Notes: generated by a model from the sequence alone, not told the origin. Positions 56,376-63,978 are shown, counted from the stretch's first letter. The stretch: DNA of 64,000 nucleotides from Acidovorax radicis (GCF_020510705.1 NZ_CP075184.1:1736001-1800000), one strand, 5' to 3'. Made by a program: numbers and translations.

Positions 56376-58184
56376 TCAACCTCCCGACATCGCCTTGGAC
56401 GGCGCCATGGCAGCGTTGCCTGCGTGGTCCCCGTGATGGCCGCCGTGATGTGGATGGGCATGCTCTTGGGCATGCGTTGGGGCAGGCGCGTGTTGGGCAC
56501 CCGTTGGGGCCATTTTTCTGCCGTGCGGTACACGGCCTGGCCGCAGCCGCCAGGCCAGCCAGCCCATGAGCGCCCCGGTGGCCAGGAACGACAGGTCCAT
56601 GCCCGCCCACATCCACTCGCCAGTGGGCAGCGTGACGCCCAGATGCGCTTGGGTGGTGAGTGCGTTGAGCACGGGCAAGGTCGTCCACACCAACGCCCCG
56701 GCGGCCATCGGCACGCTCCACCCACCGCGCTGGGGGCGCACCACAGCGCACCACAGGCCCCACAGCAGGGCCAGGCCCCAGGCGCTGAAGAACCAGGCCA
56801 ATTCGGTGTCGGCGCGGTGGGTGGTGGCGATCGGCAGAAGGCGGTTGGATGCCAGGTACACGCCACAGGCCAGGGGCAATCCGCCCAGCGTGGCGATGTT
56901 GATGGCGCCCACCAGGCGCTCGCCGAACGGCGCGCGTGGGGCGGTGGTGGCGGTGCCCTTGCGCTGCGACTGCGTCTGTTGGCGCGCGCTGCGCTTGACG
57001 GTCCACAACACCATGCCCGTGGCAATCATCAGGCTGCCCAGCAGCCCGAAGCCGAACAGCGCCCAGCGCATGCCCGGGCCCGCAAAACGCGCCAGGTGCA
57101 GGCCGTACAGCACGCCATAGGTGGTGACGGCAGGGCTGGTGGGATCGGCCTGCTCCAGCCATTGGCCGGTGATGCCGTCAAAAAGGAGGCGCGGTGGGCG
57201 GTATTGCAGGCGGTCGCCTTCGTGGCGGGTGACTTCGACCACCACACGGCCTTCGGCGTCGCGGCGCGCCTGCAGTGCGCCAATGTGTCCGCCGTGCCAG
57301 CGCGCGCTGGCTGCATCCACGATGGGCTCCAGTGCAATGGGCGGCAACGGATCGACCTTGTCGCCGGGACTGCGCCGCACGCGGCGCTCGGGCTTCTCGC
57401 CCTGCAGGTCCGCAAAGTAGGCGTTCGAGTCGATCCCCTTGTCGCCACGGTAGGCGGTGGCAATGCCCGAGGGCATGTACAGCGTGTGAAAGATCATCAA
57501 CCCGCTGAAGGTGATCATCAGATAGAACGGCAGCACCAGCACGCCGCTGACGTTGTGTGCATCCAGCCAGGCGCGTTGCCCGCCTTTGTTGGGCCGGAAG
57601 GTGAAGAAGTCCTTGAAGAAGCGCCGGTGCGTGACGATGCCCGTGAGCAGCGCAATGAACATCATCAGCGTGGCCGCGCCCACCACCCAGCGGCCCTGAA
57701 GGGTCCAGCGGCCCTTTTGTGCCGTGCGCAATTCGAAGTGAAACCGGTAGAAGAAATCGCCACCCATGGTGTCGCGCGTGGTGATTGCGTCGCCGGTCTG
57801 CGGGTTCATGCGCAGGGTTTCAAAGCGGCCGTTGCCTGTGTCGCGCCACAGCAGCGTCACGGCGGGGTCGCGCTCATCGGGCATACGCATGATCCACTGC
57901 GTGACATCGGGCACCTGGCGCAGCAGCGCGGCCAGGGCTTTGGGTGCGACGTGGGCGTCGGCGGCAGGCAGGCCGTGCGTTTCGGGCCGCATCCACAGGT
58001 TGAATTCGTTCTTGAAGAACGACAGCGTGCCGGTCAGAAAGATGGCAAACAGCAGCCAGCCCAGCACCAGCCCGGCCCAGGTGTGCAGCCACGACATGGC
58101 CTGGCGAAAGCCTTCGCGGTCTTTGGGTGTTTTGGCCGAGTGGAGCGCTGCGGCCGCCGGTGTGGGGGGCATGTGGTGGTTCAT
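56376..58184 (-). CDS. Large PepSY-associated TM protein with His-rich tail
   Basis: A 602-residue inner-membrane protein. TM1 (about 29-55) follows SWLHTWAGLVLGWLLFAIF. Two periplasmic PepSY regions alternate with later TM segments (about 170-195, 225-250, 355-380) and a C-terminal group of helices (about 420-545). The end is His-rich: THAQEHAHPHHGGHHGDH, a likely metal-binding tail. Family members are linked to ferric-siderophore reduction in the periplasm. ATG at 58184 overlaps the DUF3649 stop by four bases (ATGA), supporting this start over one nine codons upstream. Confidence 0.88.
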   Translation of the reverse strand: MNHHMPPTPAAAALHSAKTPKDREGFRQAMSWLHTWAGLVLGWLLFAIFLTGTLSFFKNEFNLWMRPETHGLPAADAHVAPKALAALLRQVPDVTQWIMRMPDERDPAVTLLWRDTGNGRFETLRMNPQTGDAITTRDTMGGDFFYRFHFELRTAQKGRWTLQGRWVVGAATLMMFIALLTGIVTHRRFFKDFFTFRPNKGGQRAWLDAHNVSGVLVLPFYLMITFSGLMIFHTLYMPSGIATAYRGDKGIDSNAYFADLQGEKPERRVRRSPGDKVDPLPPIALEPIVDAASARWHGGHIGALQARRDAEGRVVVEVTRHEGDRLQYRPPRLLFDGITGQWLEQADPTSPAVTTYGVLYGLHLARFAGPGMRWALFGFGLLGSLMIATGMVLWTVKRSARQQTQSQRKGTATTAPRAPFGERLVGAINIATLGGLPLACGVYLASNRLLPIATTHRADTELAWFFSAWGLALLWGLWCAVVRPQRGGWSVPMAAGALVWTTLPVLNALTTQAHLGVTLPTGEWMWAGMDLSFLATGALMGWLAWRLRPGRVPHGRKMAPTGAQHAPAPTHAQEHAHPHHGGHHGDHAGNAAMAPSKAMSGG

Positions 58185-58498
58185 GCGGCGGTCCCCATCC
58201 ATTGCGTCCATTGCGGGGTGGTGGCGTATGCGCCCAGGGCCAGCGCCGGCAGCAGTGTGCCGCCCCAGGCGCCCCAGGCCGTGCGTGCATAAAACGCCCA
58301 GGCTGCTGCCAGCGCATAGGCCAGCCAGGCCAGCATGGTGGCTGTGAGCACGGCCTCCACACGGGGCATGAATGGCGCCAGCCCCAGTGTCAGTGCTGCC
58401 GTGAAGCCCGCAGCCAGTGCATACCCGCCTGCGGCGGCGGCCAGGGTGCGCGAGGTGATGGCCAGGCGGTAGCGCCAGTCAGCGCGCGCCGTCTTCAT
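58181..58498 (-). CDS. DUF3649 domain membrane protein
   Basis: A 105-residue protein with three likely membrane segments, beginning WRYRLAITSRTLAAAAGGYA and containing RVEAVLTATMLAWLAYALAA and FYARTAWGAWGG, the DUF3649 pattern. This family sits at the head of PepSY-containing iron operons; its role is unknown. ATG at 58498 begins a conserved-looking basic start (MKTARADWRYR); ten upstream in-frame codons are ignored. The stop overlaps the PepSY start. The likely promoter lies near the Fur-like site 300 bp upstream. Confidence 0.83.
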   Translation of the reverse strand: MKTARADWRYRLAITSRTLAAAAGGYALAAGFTAALTLGLAPFMPRVEAVLTATMLAWLAYALAAAWAFYARTAWGAWGGTLLPALALGAYATTPQWTQWMGTAA

Positions 58499-58879
58499 GG
58501 CTTTTGCCCCGCCGGGTTGGCAGAACACGACGGTTCATTCAGGGTGGGAGGCATCGCCCCGGTGAGGCGGGGGCGGGCAGGGCGGCGCGGCATGGGGGGA
58601 CAGCTCCAGACAGGTTTGCACACAAACGCTGGCTGCAGCGGATGGGCACTGGGCCCTGGCTGACTGGCTGGCTACCAAAGAAAAAGAAAGACGTCACTTG
58701 CTTGCCCATGGCGCGTACACGGCGTGGCATGGCTGCCACCGTGGGCGAGGCGCCCGAGGCTTTGGCAAAGTGGGTGACAGCGCATTCTACTTTTGTTGAG
58801 AAGCATTCGCATTTAATGAATGGAGACTTCGATCGGATTGATGTGCAGTTGCAACAGTGTGTGAAGGTCGCGAGGTCGG
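58499..58879. other. 381-bp upstream region of the DUF3649 operon
   Basis: No convincing gene is seen on either strand. The right part holds the Fur-like site; the left part would be a long 5' leader. A 32-codon minus-strand frame (58495-58593) ends in an ATGA overlap with the DUF3649 start but has no ribosome site. The prophage end begins at about 58880. Confidence 0.5.
58796..58814 (-). promoter_or_regulatory. Fur-box-like site upstream of the DUF3649-PepSY-receptor unit
   Basis: On the minus strand the 19-mer AAATGCGAATGCTTCTCAA resembles the Fur consensus form AATGAGAATCATTCTCATT, with several mismatches. It lies about 300 bp before the first gene of the unit and 66 bp from the prophage end. 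Confidence 0.55.
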
Positions 58880-58918
58880 TGTAGCCCCTTTGCTGCACGT
58901 TAATGGCGCGCCGCGCGC

Positions 58919-58979
58919 TTTGGCACTAATTTACGTTGCTTTTGGCGCTAGTTGACGCGGTCTTTGGCGCTGCTTTAAA
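58919..58979. repeat. Three 22-bp-spaced direct repeats at the prophage end
   Basis: TTTGGCACTAATTTACG (58919), TTTGGCGCTAGTTGACG (58941) and TTTGGCGCTGCTTTAAA (58963) start exactly 22 bp apart and share TTTGGCxCT. Regular spacing of two helical turns just inside an element end suggests a transposase-binding array. Confidence 0.7.
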
Positions 58980-59087
58980 AGCAAAGCCCGCCTCCGGGAC
59001 GAAGTCGCAGCTACGTCAGCAAAACTCCTGACTCGCACTTTGCGGGGTCCTTCCCTAGAGTCCGACCGACTTTTAGGAGCCCCTGCA

Positions 59088-59321
59088 ATGACAACTGCCC
59101 CCCAATCCAAAGCCTCCCTCGTGCGCGATCACATGGCCGCTGGCCGCTGGGCCGAGGCCGTCCGCCTGGCCGCATCGTTCCCTCGCCTGGACAAGCACCG
59201 TGAGGCGATCCTTGACGCCCGCACGGCCTATACCAACCCTCGGTGGTTGGCCCAGGTCGGCATGGACCCCGAAGCGGCCAAAGAGGCCGGTCACGCAGCC
59301 TTGCGTGAGCGTTTTGCCTGA
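59088..59321 (+). CDS. Small phage protein next to prophage end
   Basis: A 77-residue soluble, helical protein: MTTAPQSKASLVRDHMAAGR, then a basic/acidic helix with EAVRLAASFPRLDKHREAIL, and an end with WLAQVGMDPEAAKEAGHAAL. Similar short proteins ending in L-R-E-R-F/Y are common in Mu-like prophages of Burkholderiales as I recall; no function is known. AGGAG lies upstream of ATG 59088. It is the only gene here read rightward, towards and convergent with the PLP-fold gene. Confidence 0.72.
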   Translation: MTTAPQSKASLVRDHMAAGRWAEAVRLAASFPRLDKHREAILDARTAYTNPRWLAQVGMDPEAAKEAGHAALRERFA

Positions 59322-59329
59322 TTGCCCCT

Positions 59330-60040
59330 TCAGGCACCGACGTTCCAGAACAACGCGCCAGGCCCCGCCTCGGCGCGTATGTACTCCCAGGCCTTGGCGT
59401 CATAGCCCGCAGCGCTGGGAAACGGCGGAAGCACCTTGGCCGCCCGGCCAAAGGGCAGCGGATGCACGATCCGCCTCGCCCGGCCTGTATCGCACCCCTC
59501 CTTACCCACCACCACCGCCACAAAACGAGCCTCTGGCCACGCGAGCTGCAGCGCCCGCGTGAGGACTCCAGAGCCCGCAACGCTCCACACCTCGGCGGGC
59601 TGCAGGCCGGTAGCCACGGCAGCCTTTGCGATGGCGCATACGCTCGCGGCGTCCTCTACGCCAAAGGGGACCAGGAACGCACCCCGCTCGGCCGCATAGG
59701 CCCTTGCACGAGCCTGTACCACGGATAGGTAACCGCAGGGCACAGGCACAACGGCGGCGCCAGCTTGGGCGGCTTTCATGGTTAGCGGATGCGGCACCTT
59801 GCGCGCGGCCGTGAAAACGGTAGCCCGGCGCCCAAGAAGCCGGGCGCAATGCGCCAAGGCCACCTGAGCGTAGCCCTGGGCCGGGCTTGCGTAGACGAAC
59901 TCGGCCGCCGATTGCGCCTGCATGATGGGCAAGATGGCGCGCATCTTGGTCCCGCCGGGCAGCAGATCGTCTCGGACGACCCATGTGCCCCCATGCACTT
60001 CAATGATGGGCGGCGGCAACACTATCGCACCGCTCCACAA
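59330..60040 (-). CDS. PLP-dependent fold II enzyme-like phage protein
   Basis: A 236-residue protein resembling the ACC deaminase/D-cysteine desulfhydrase branch of fold type II PLP enzymes. The block VRDDLLPGGTKMRA (about 22-35) corresponds to the R-D-D...G-G-N-K-x-R-K motif, with Lys32 as the likely PLP lysine. A glycine-rich VWSVAGSGVLTRALQLAWP near 148-166 is a candidate phosphate-binding loop. It is about 100 residues shorter than cellular enzymes. Its start overlaps the end of the methyltransferase gene by 19 bp, so the two are translated from one mRNA. A part in DNA base modification is inference from context. Confidence 0.72.
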   Translation of the reverse strand: MWSGAIVLPPPIIEVHGGTWVVRDDLLPGGTKMRAILPIMQAQSAAEFVYASPAQGYAQVALAHCARLLGRRATVFTAARKVPHPLTMKAAQAGAAVVPVPCGYLSVVQARARAYAAERGAFLVPFGVEDAASVCAIAKAAVATGLQPAEVWSVAGSGVLTRALQLAWPEARFVAVVVGKEGCDTGRARRIVHPLPFGRAAKVLPPFPSAAGYDAKAWEYIRAEAGPGALFWNVGA

Positions 60041-61038
60041 GCGGCCGTAGCGCGCTTTGGATCGCCCTTGACGAAAACCAGCACCTGCTGGTGCGTTTTT
60101 CCAAGTTTGCGCGAGATATCAAAGCCCCTGCCGACGCGTATGGGCAGCGAGCCAGACTGGGTGACCAGGATGGCTTCGTTATACAGCCGCGCGCCTGCAT
60201 CTCGGAAGGCGGCGATGGTGTCGCTCACAAAGCCCCGGTACAAGCCTTGGGTGTCTCGTATATCGCCCACCACGAAGCAGGCAAAACGGTCCTGGCGCAG
60301 CATGGCCACGGACTCCTTGATGATCTGGCGATAGGTATGAAGAAACCTTGGATAGCGCATGGTGGACAGGTCCGCCTTGTCGTCGCTGTACCGCTCCAGA
60401 CTGCCATAGGGTGGGCAAGAGAACAGCAGGTCTGCCTGCGTTCCAGGCAGCGCCTGGCGCACGGCCAGCGCATCGCCTTGCACCCAGCGCGGAGACGGCA
60501 TGCCGGGTTGGCAAAGGTCGGCCCACTGAGCACGGTTCGCCTCAATCTGCTCAGCGCGCAGGTCTACGCCCGCGTATTCGCGGCCAGTGGCTGCCGCCAC
60601 AATGCCGCGTACCGAGCCGCCCGAGAAGGGATCGACCACAAGGTGGCCCGGCGCAGAGAACCAGCGGTAGACCAGTTCACACAACACGGGATCGAACACG
60701 CTGGTGCCCTGTTGTTTAACCTTCTCGGGGTGCGCTTGTGCGAACTCGGCCCACGTCGCCTTGCGCCCAATGGTGGCTTCGAAGGCGTTTTTCGCCGCAT
60801 AGGTGGCGGGAGGCTGGGCTGATGCAGCAAACAGAAGTTGGCTACTGCGCCCCAGCTCGGACTGGATTCCGGTGGCGAGCCAGGCCGCCTTGCGTTCACG
60901 CCACCATCCGGTGCGGGCATCCAGCAACGAGAACGGCACTGAAAGATAGCGATCAGCCAGGGAAGGGTTGCCCCCGCCGCTGATGATCATGCTGGGGCTG
61001 AGCGGTGCGAAGGTCGGGAAATTTGCTTTTTTCGTCAT
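60022..61038 (-). CDS. Phage DNA methyltransferase
   Basis: A 338-residue DNA methyltransferase. A motif X-like FDPVLCELVYRWF (115-127) comes before motif I VDPFSGGSVRG (135-145), an acidic GVDLRAEQ (158-164) and catalytic motif IV SCPPYGSLE (207-215). The SCPPY type fits an amino (N6-adenine or N4-cytosine) enzyme with motif order X-I-IV, and there is no obvious separate recognition domain, so specificity may be low. The ATG at 61038 has no ribosome site and lies inside an RNA stem. The reading frame overlaps the Com-like gene by 86 bp. Com followed by a non-specific adenine methyltransferase is known from the Haemophilus FluMu prophage. Confidence 0.85.
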   Translation of the reverse strand: MTKKANFPTFAPLSPSMIISGGGNPSLADRYLSVPFSLLDARTGWWRERKAAWLATGIQSELGRSSQLLFAASAQPPATYAAKNAFEATIGRKATWAEFAQAHPEKVKQQGTSVFDPVLCELVYRWFSAPGHLVVDPFSGGSVRGIVAAATGREYAGVDLRAEQIEANRAQWADLCQPGMPSPRWVQGDALAVRQALPGTQADLLFSCPPYGSLERYSDDKADLSTMRYPRFLHTYRQIIKESVAMLRQDRFACFVVGDIRDTQGLYRGFVSDTIAAFRDAGARLYNEAILVTQSGSLPIRVGRGFDISRKLGKTHQQVLVFVKGDPKRATAACGAVR

Positions 61039-61204
61039 GCGAGATATTTAAGTGTTCGACGCTCGCATGGCGTTCTGGTGAATAGGCGCTCGGGGCGCTC
61101 TGGAACTGATTCAGTGTCCCGCAGCGCGGGCACTTGATGGAAAGCTGGGCAAAGATGCCCTCGCCCAATTTACGGCGGCAGCTGCCGCATCGGATTTCAT
61201 TCAT
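60953..61204 (-). CDS. com: Com-like zinc-finger translational activator
   Basis: An 83-residue protein starting MNEIRCGSCRRKLGEGIFAQ and continuing LSIKCPRCGTLNQF: Cys6, Cys9, Cys25 and Cys28 form the single zinc finger of the phage Mu Com family. Mu Com binds mom mRNA next to a stem that hides the ribosome site and start codon, and so switches on Mom translation. Here the downstream, overlapping gene is a DNA methyltransferase whose AUG lies in a comparable stem. The C-terminal 45 residues are polar and probably disordered. Confidence 0.85.
   Translation of the reverse strand: MNEIRCGSCRRKLGEGIFAQLSIKCPRCGTLNQFQSAPSAYSPERHASVEHLNISHDEKSKFPDLRTAQPQHDHQRRGQPFPG
61036..61069 (-). promoter_or_regulatory. 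Translation-inhibiting stem over the methyltransferase start codon
   Basis: In the leftward transcript CATGCGAG (61069 to 61062) pairs perfectly with CTCGCATG (61043 to 61036) around an 18-nt loop. The last three bases of the second arm are the methyltransferase ATG. The stem lies inside the com coding region, as in Mu, and there is no Shine-Dalgarno sequence to compete with it. Confidence 0.7.
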
Positions 61205-61352
61205 TGCAAGCCAGTTTCTGTAGGTGAAACATCCGATAGACTCGCCGCACTCTGTACAGGGTGGCGGGCCTTGTCGGCTTGCAGGCGTGTTCTGCAGGTT
61301 GGGGTTTGGCCTGGTGTTAGCGCACCTGGCCAGGTCGCCCGTCTTTTGTGTG

Positions 61353-61892
61353 TCAGGCCTCTATAGCGAAGACCTTCACCCCGTGAAATCGCATCTGCGC
61401 CTCGGGCGGCAGGTCCGCATTGATCACCTCCTCGCTCACGTCCCACACCCGCGAGTCGTCGAATCGGACTGTGAATGAAATCACCCCCTGCACCATGCTG
61501 GCTAGCAGCACCCGCTCGCGCCCGTCGCGCGATCTGATGGGCATGCGGAACGAGTCATCAATGGGTAGCACCACGTCGCCAGCGCGCAGCTCGGCTGCGA
61601 ATGAAAGCGTGGAGCCAACGCGCACTGTGATGTCCGTGAAGTCCTCAGACGCCACCATGCCTGGCATGTCCGCCTGCACAGCAGTGATCACGATCTCCGG
61701 CTGTACAGGCGCAATCAAGGGAATCGGCCGTGTGTAGGGCACGTCGACCCAGGCCACACCGGACCAATTGGCCCGCAGCTCGCCTTCTGCATTGGTCGTT
61801 GATAAATTCGCGGGAGCCACAGGCGTCGTGCGCGGCGCTGCATCATGCGATGTGCCCGCGTACCAACCCCAGAGGTCGAATTCAAAGTTCAT
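61353..61892 (-). CDS. Phage tail-associated hypothetical protein
   Basis: A 179-residue soluble protein. The N-terminal part (FEFDLWGWYAG, then a Thr/Pro/Ala-rich linker and ANWSGVAWVDVPY) looks like a short tail-fibre or adaptor tip, and the C-terminal part (about 70-179) is a beta domain with FTDITVRVGSTLSFAAELRA. The function is unknown. ATG at 61892 follows a GGAG and overlaps the end of the upstream gene by 11 bp. It is the last structural-type gene before the com region (148-bp gap, no gene seen). Confidence 0.68.
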   Translation of the reverse strand: MNFEFDLWGWYAGTSHDAAPRTTPVAPANLSTTNAEGELRANWSGVAWVDVPYTRPIPLIAPVQPEIVITAVQADMPGMVASEDFTDITVRVGSTLSFAAELRAGDVVLPIDDSFRMPIRSRDGRERVLLASMVQGVISFTVRFDDSRVWDVSEEVINADLPPEAQMRFHGVKVFAIEA

Positions 61893-62571
61893 AGTAAAGC
61901 TCCAGTCCGTTGTCCACATCCGTCTCGATGGGCGCGCCGCACACCAGCAATCGGCCATTGGGCTGCAGCATCAGCTCGCAGTACGCCGGTGCCGTCGCAA
62001 GCTCATAGCCATGGGCATGCAGGCGCCAAGCGATTCCATCCGAGGTGCTCAAGATCGTCGGCAAGTACGCGGTGTCTCGCCTGAGAATCACGGGCACGTG
62101 CAACATGCCACCTTCCTCAATGCCGGTTTGACCGACCAATTGGATGGTGCACCCCGCTGGCAGTGGCAACCGGTACGTCGCGGCCAGACTCCAGGCGCTG
62201 GCATCTGTGCTGGTCAGGATGGCGATGTTGCCGGTCGTGTCATATCCAAAGGCGATAAATTTGCCCCCCACCGTGTACAGGCGGCTGATGGGCAGGTGCG
62301 TCATCGCACAGGCCGCACCAAGGGCCGTGCTTGCACCCGTGAAGTTCACGCCATCCACGCTGACAGCCGCGCGGCTGTTGATGCCTGATGGAGCCACAGC
62401 CAGATAGCGAGTGCCGTTGTAGGCGAGCAAGGAGTAGCTTTGGCTCGCGAAGGTCCCGTCAGGAAACGACGACGCCGGCATAAACGCTTGCGTGGTCGCG
62501 TTCCAGCGGTAAAACGACCCAGAACTAGCCGGGGTGTATTGGTACATCAAAAATTCGCCTGCCTTCAACAC
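61882..62571 (-). CDS. Phage virion protein with BNR/Asp-box-like repeats, 5' end probably lost
   Basis: The frame from GTG 62571 encodes 229 residues with repeated S/T-x-D-G-x-x-W/F motifs (SVDGVNFT, TSTDASAWSL, STSDGIAWRL), as in beta-propeller tail or receptor-binding proteins. The frame stays open upstream to the TGA that ends the capsid gene, and that stretch encodes another repeat (YRSVNNGVAWTIVASG), so the original protein was longer at its N-terminus. No ATG or ribosome site is present there. It therefore looks like the 3' part of a larger gene joined to capsid DNA by deletion. Confidence 0.6.
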   Translation of the reverse strand: MLKAGEFLMYQYTPASSGSFYRWNATTQAFMPASSFPDGTFASQSYSLLAYNGTRYLAVAPSGINSRAAVSVDGVNFTGASTALGAACAMTHLPISRLYTVGGKFIAFGYDTTGNIAILTSTDASAWSLAATYRLPLPAGCTIQLVGQTGIEEGGMLHVPVILRRDTAYLPTILSTSDGIAWRLHAHGYELATAPAYCELMLQPNGRLLVCGAPIETDVDNGLELYYEL

Positions 62572-62676
62572 ATACAGTGGCCCCGATGCGACGATGGTCC
62601 ACGCTACGCCGTTGTTGACCGAGCGATACTCCCTGGCGCCGTTCAGGCGCCCTTCGCGCCGCTGGGTGTGTGCGGG

Positions 62677-63731
62677 TCAGGCCACCACGGCCTTGGTGAA
62701 GGCGCGGCAGTCGGTCACTGCGCCGCCGTAAATGTGGCGAATCTTGTAAGTCAGCTTGTCGGCAGAGAACATGGAGCCCACGTTGGGCGTGTCCTGCACA
62801 AACAACTCAGGCTCTTGTCGGCCGTCCAGGAAGCCCATCTCAATGCCTGGGATGTCGGCCGGATCAGCAGCCGTGCACCAGTCGTTGGCATCGGTCCAGT
62901 ACCAGACGGGAATGATGTTCATCGTCAGCGACTGGATGAACGTCTTCTCGTTGTTGGTGGACAGCTTGAACAGGTCGACGGCGGCCTCCTGCAGGTCGGC
63001 AGGCACCACCAGACGGGTGGGGGCAATGCCGATGCGGTCGTTACTGCTCAGCTCGGTCTGCTTGAGCATTGCCAGGCGGTGCACCGCCAGCTCGGCCTTG
63101 GACAGGGCCGCCGTGAACAGGTTGCCGTGGTCCACATGGAACAGCGCCTTGGCGTCGTAGATCACCGCATTGCTGCGCAGGAAGTCGAACACGAACTTGG
63201 CGAGCGTGCGCTTGGCGGCGCGCGACAGCTTGGTGGGGATGCGGCGGATCACACCCACGTCGTCGTTCTTGATCATCTCCAGCGTCACTTCTTCCTTGCC
63301 ACCGCGCTTGTCTGCCTTGTAGGTGGCCTCTTCGTCGCTCGGGCTGGTCAGCGCCTGGTAGTCAGCGCCTTCTGCCACCACGGGCAGGTCGCCATAACCA
63401 CGTACTGCTCGACCACCTCGATGGGAGCACCCAACACGACCTGGTCAGACCCAGCCACATGCTTGAACGAATAGGCGTACTGGAAGTGCTTACCGTCCAG
63501 CTCGATCACGGCGCGGTCGCTGTAGATGGCCGACAGGCTGCAATACCGACGCTGCTCGGGCAAGCGACCGCTGTTGATCTGCTCGGAGATCGCAGCGCGC
63601 ACTACGTCGATGAGCTGGCGGAAGTCGCGCTCCGGGGCAGCAGCGGCTTCGCGCAGTGCGGCATCCACCGCCGCACCCGTGCGCAGACCACCGCAGGCCG
63701 CCAGCGCCGCAATGAGTTGAGCCCAGTTCAT
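62677..63731 (-). pseudogene. Broken prohead protease/major capsid fusion gene
   Basis: The first part (63731 to about 63395) encodes an N-terminal segment with YCSLSAIYSDRAVIELDGKH and VVLGAPIEVVEQYV, as in phage prohead protease N-termini. The second part, in a different frame (about 63400 to 62677), encodes a capsid domain with NDDVGVIRRIPTKLSRAAKR, ALFHVDHGNL, IPVWYWTDANDWC and IRHIYGGAV. The two frames meet near 63395-63402. The related fusion proteins are, from memory, about 600-700 residues, so besides the frame change an internal segment is probably missing. No slippery heptamer is present, so programmed frameshifting is unlikely. Confidence 0.68.
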
Positions 63732-63738
63732 GCTGGGC

Positions 63739-63978
63739 TTACTCGCCTGCGTCGGTCAGCTTCTGGCCGTCCTTGGTGACAACGACCACGTATGTGCCGT
63801 AGTCGCGGAAGGACAGGACCTCGGAGGCCTCGACGGCCACCTTCTTGGGGCGGTGGATTTTGGCGCCATCTTTGCCGTCGACGTACTCGACAACGGTGCG
63901 CTTGACGCGCTTGGCGGCCTCGGCCGCTGTCATCTGCTTGGCTTCAGCAGCGGGGTCTTTGGCGTTAGGGTCGGACAT
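63739..63978 (-). CDS. Small phage protein upstream of the capsid gene
   Basis: A 79-residue soluble protein: an Ala/Lys/Glu-rich start (SDPNAKDPAAEAKQMTAAEA) followed by a small beta domain, TVVEYVDGKDGAKIHRPKKV and SFRDYGTYVVVVTKDGQKL. It resembles short head-region proteins of Mu-like phages; no function is known. ATG at 63978 follows GGAG. It ends 7 bp before the protease/capsid gene start and is probably in the same transcript. Confidence 0.68.
   Translation of the reverse strand: MSDPNAKDPAAEAKQMTAAEAAKRVKRTVVEYVDGKDGAKIHRPKKVAVEASEVLSFRDYGTYVVVVTKDGQKLTDAGE

Noticed and set aside
56289..58292. A 667-codon plus-strand frame over the large PepSY gene
   Set aside because: Antisense to a coupled membrane-protein set and rich in Gln/His/Arg without domain signs.
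58495..58593. A 32-codon leader ORF ending in ATGA overlap with the DUF3649 start
   Set aside because: No ribosome site and a Pro/Arg-rich peptide; the overlap alone is weak evidence.
63390..63405. Programmed -1 frameshift joining the two capsid gene parts
   Set aside because: No X-XXY-YYZ heptamer or downstream pseudoknot is apparent at the junction, and the missing length suggests deletion instead.
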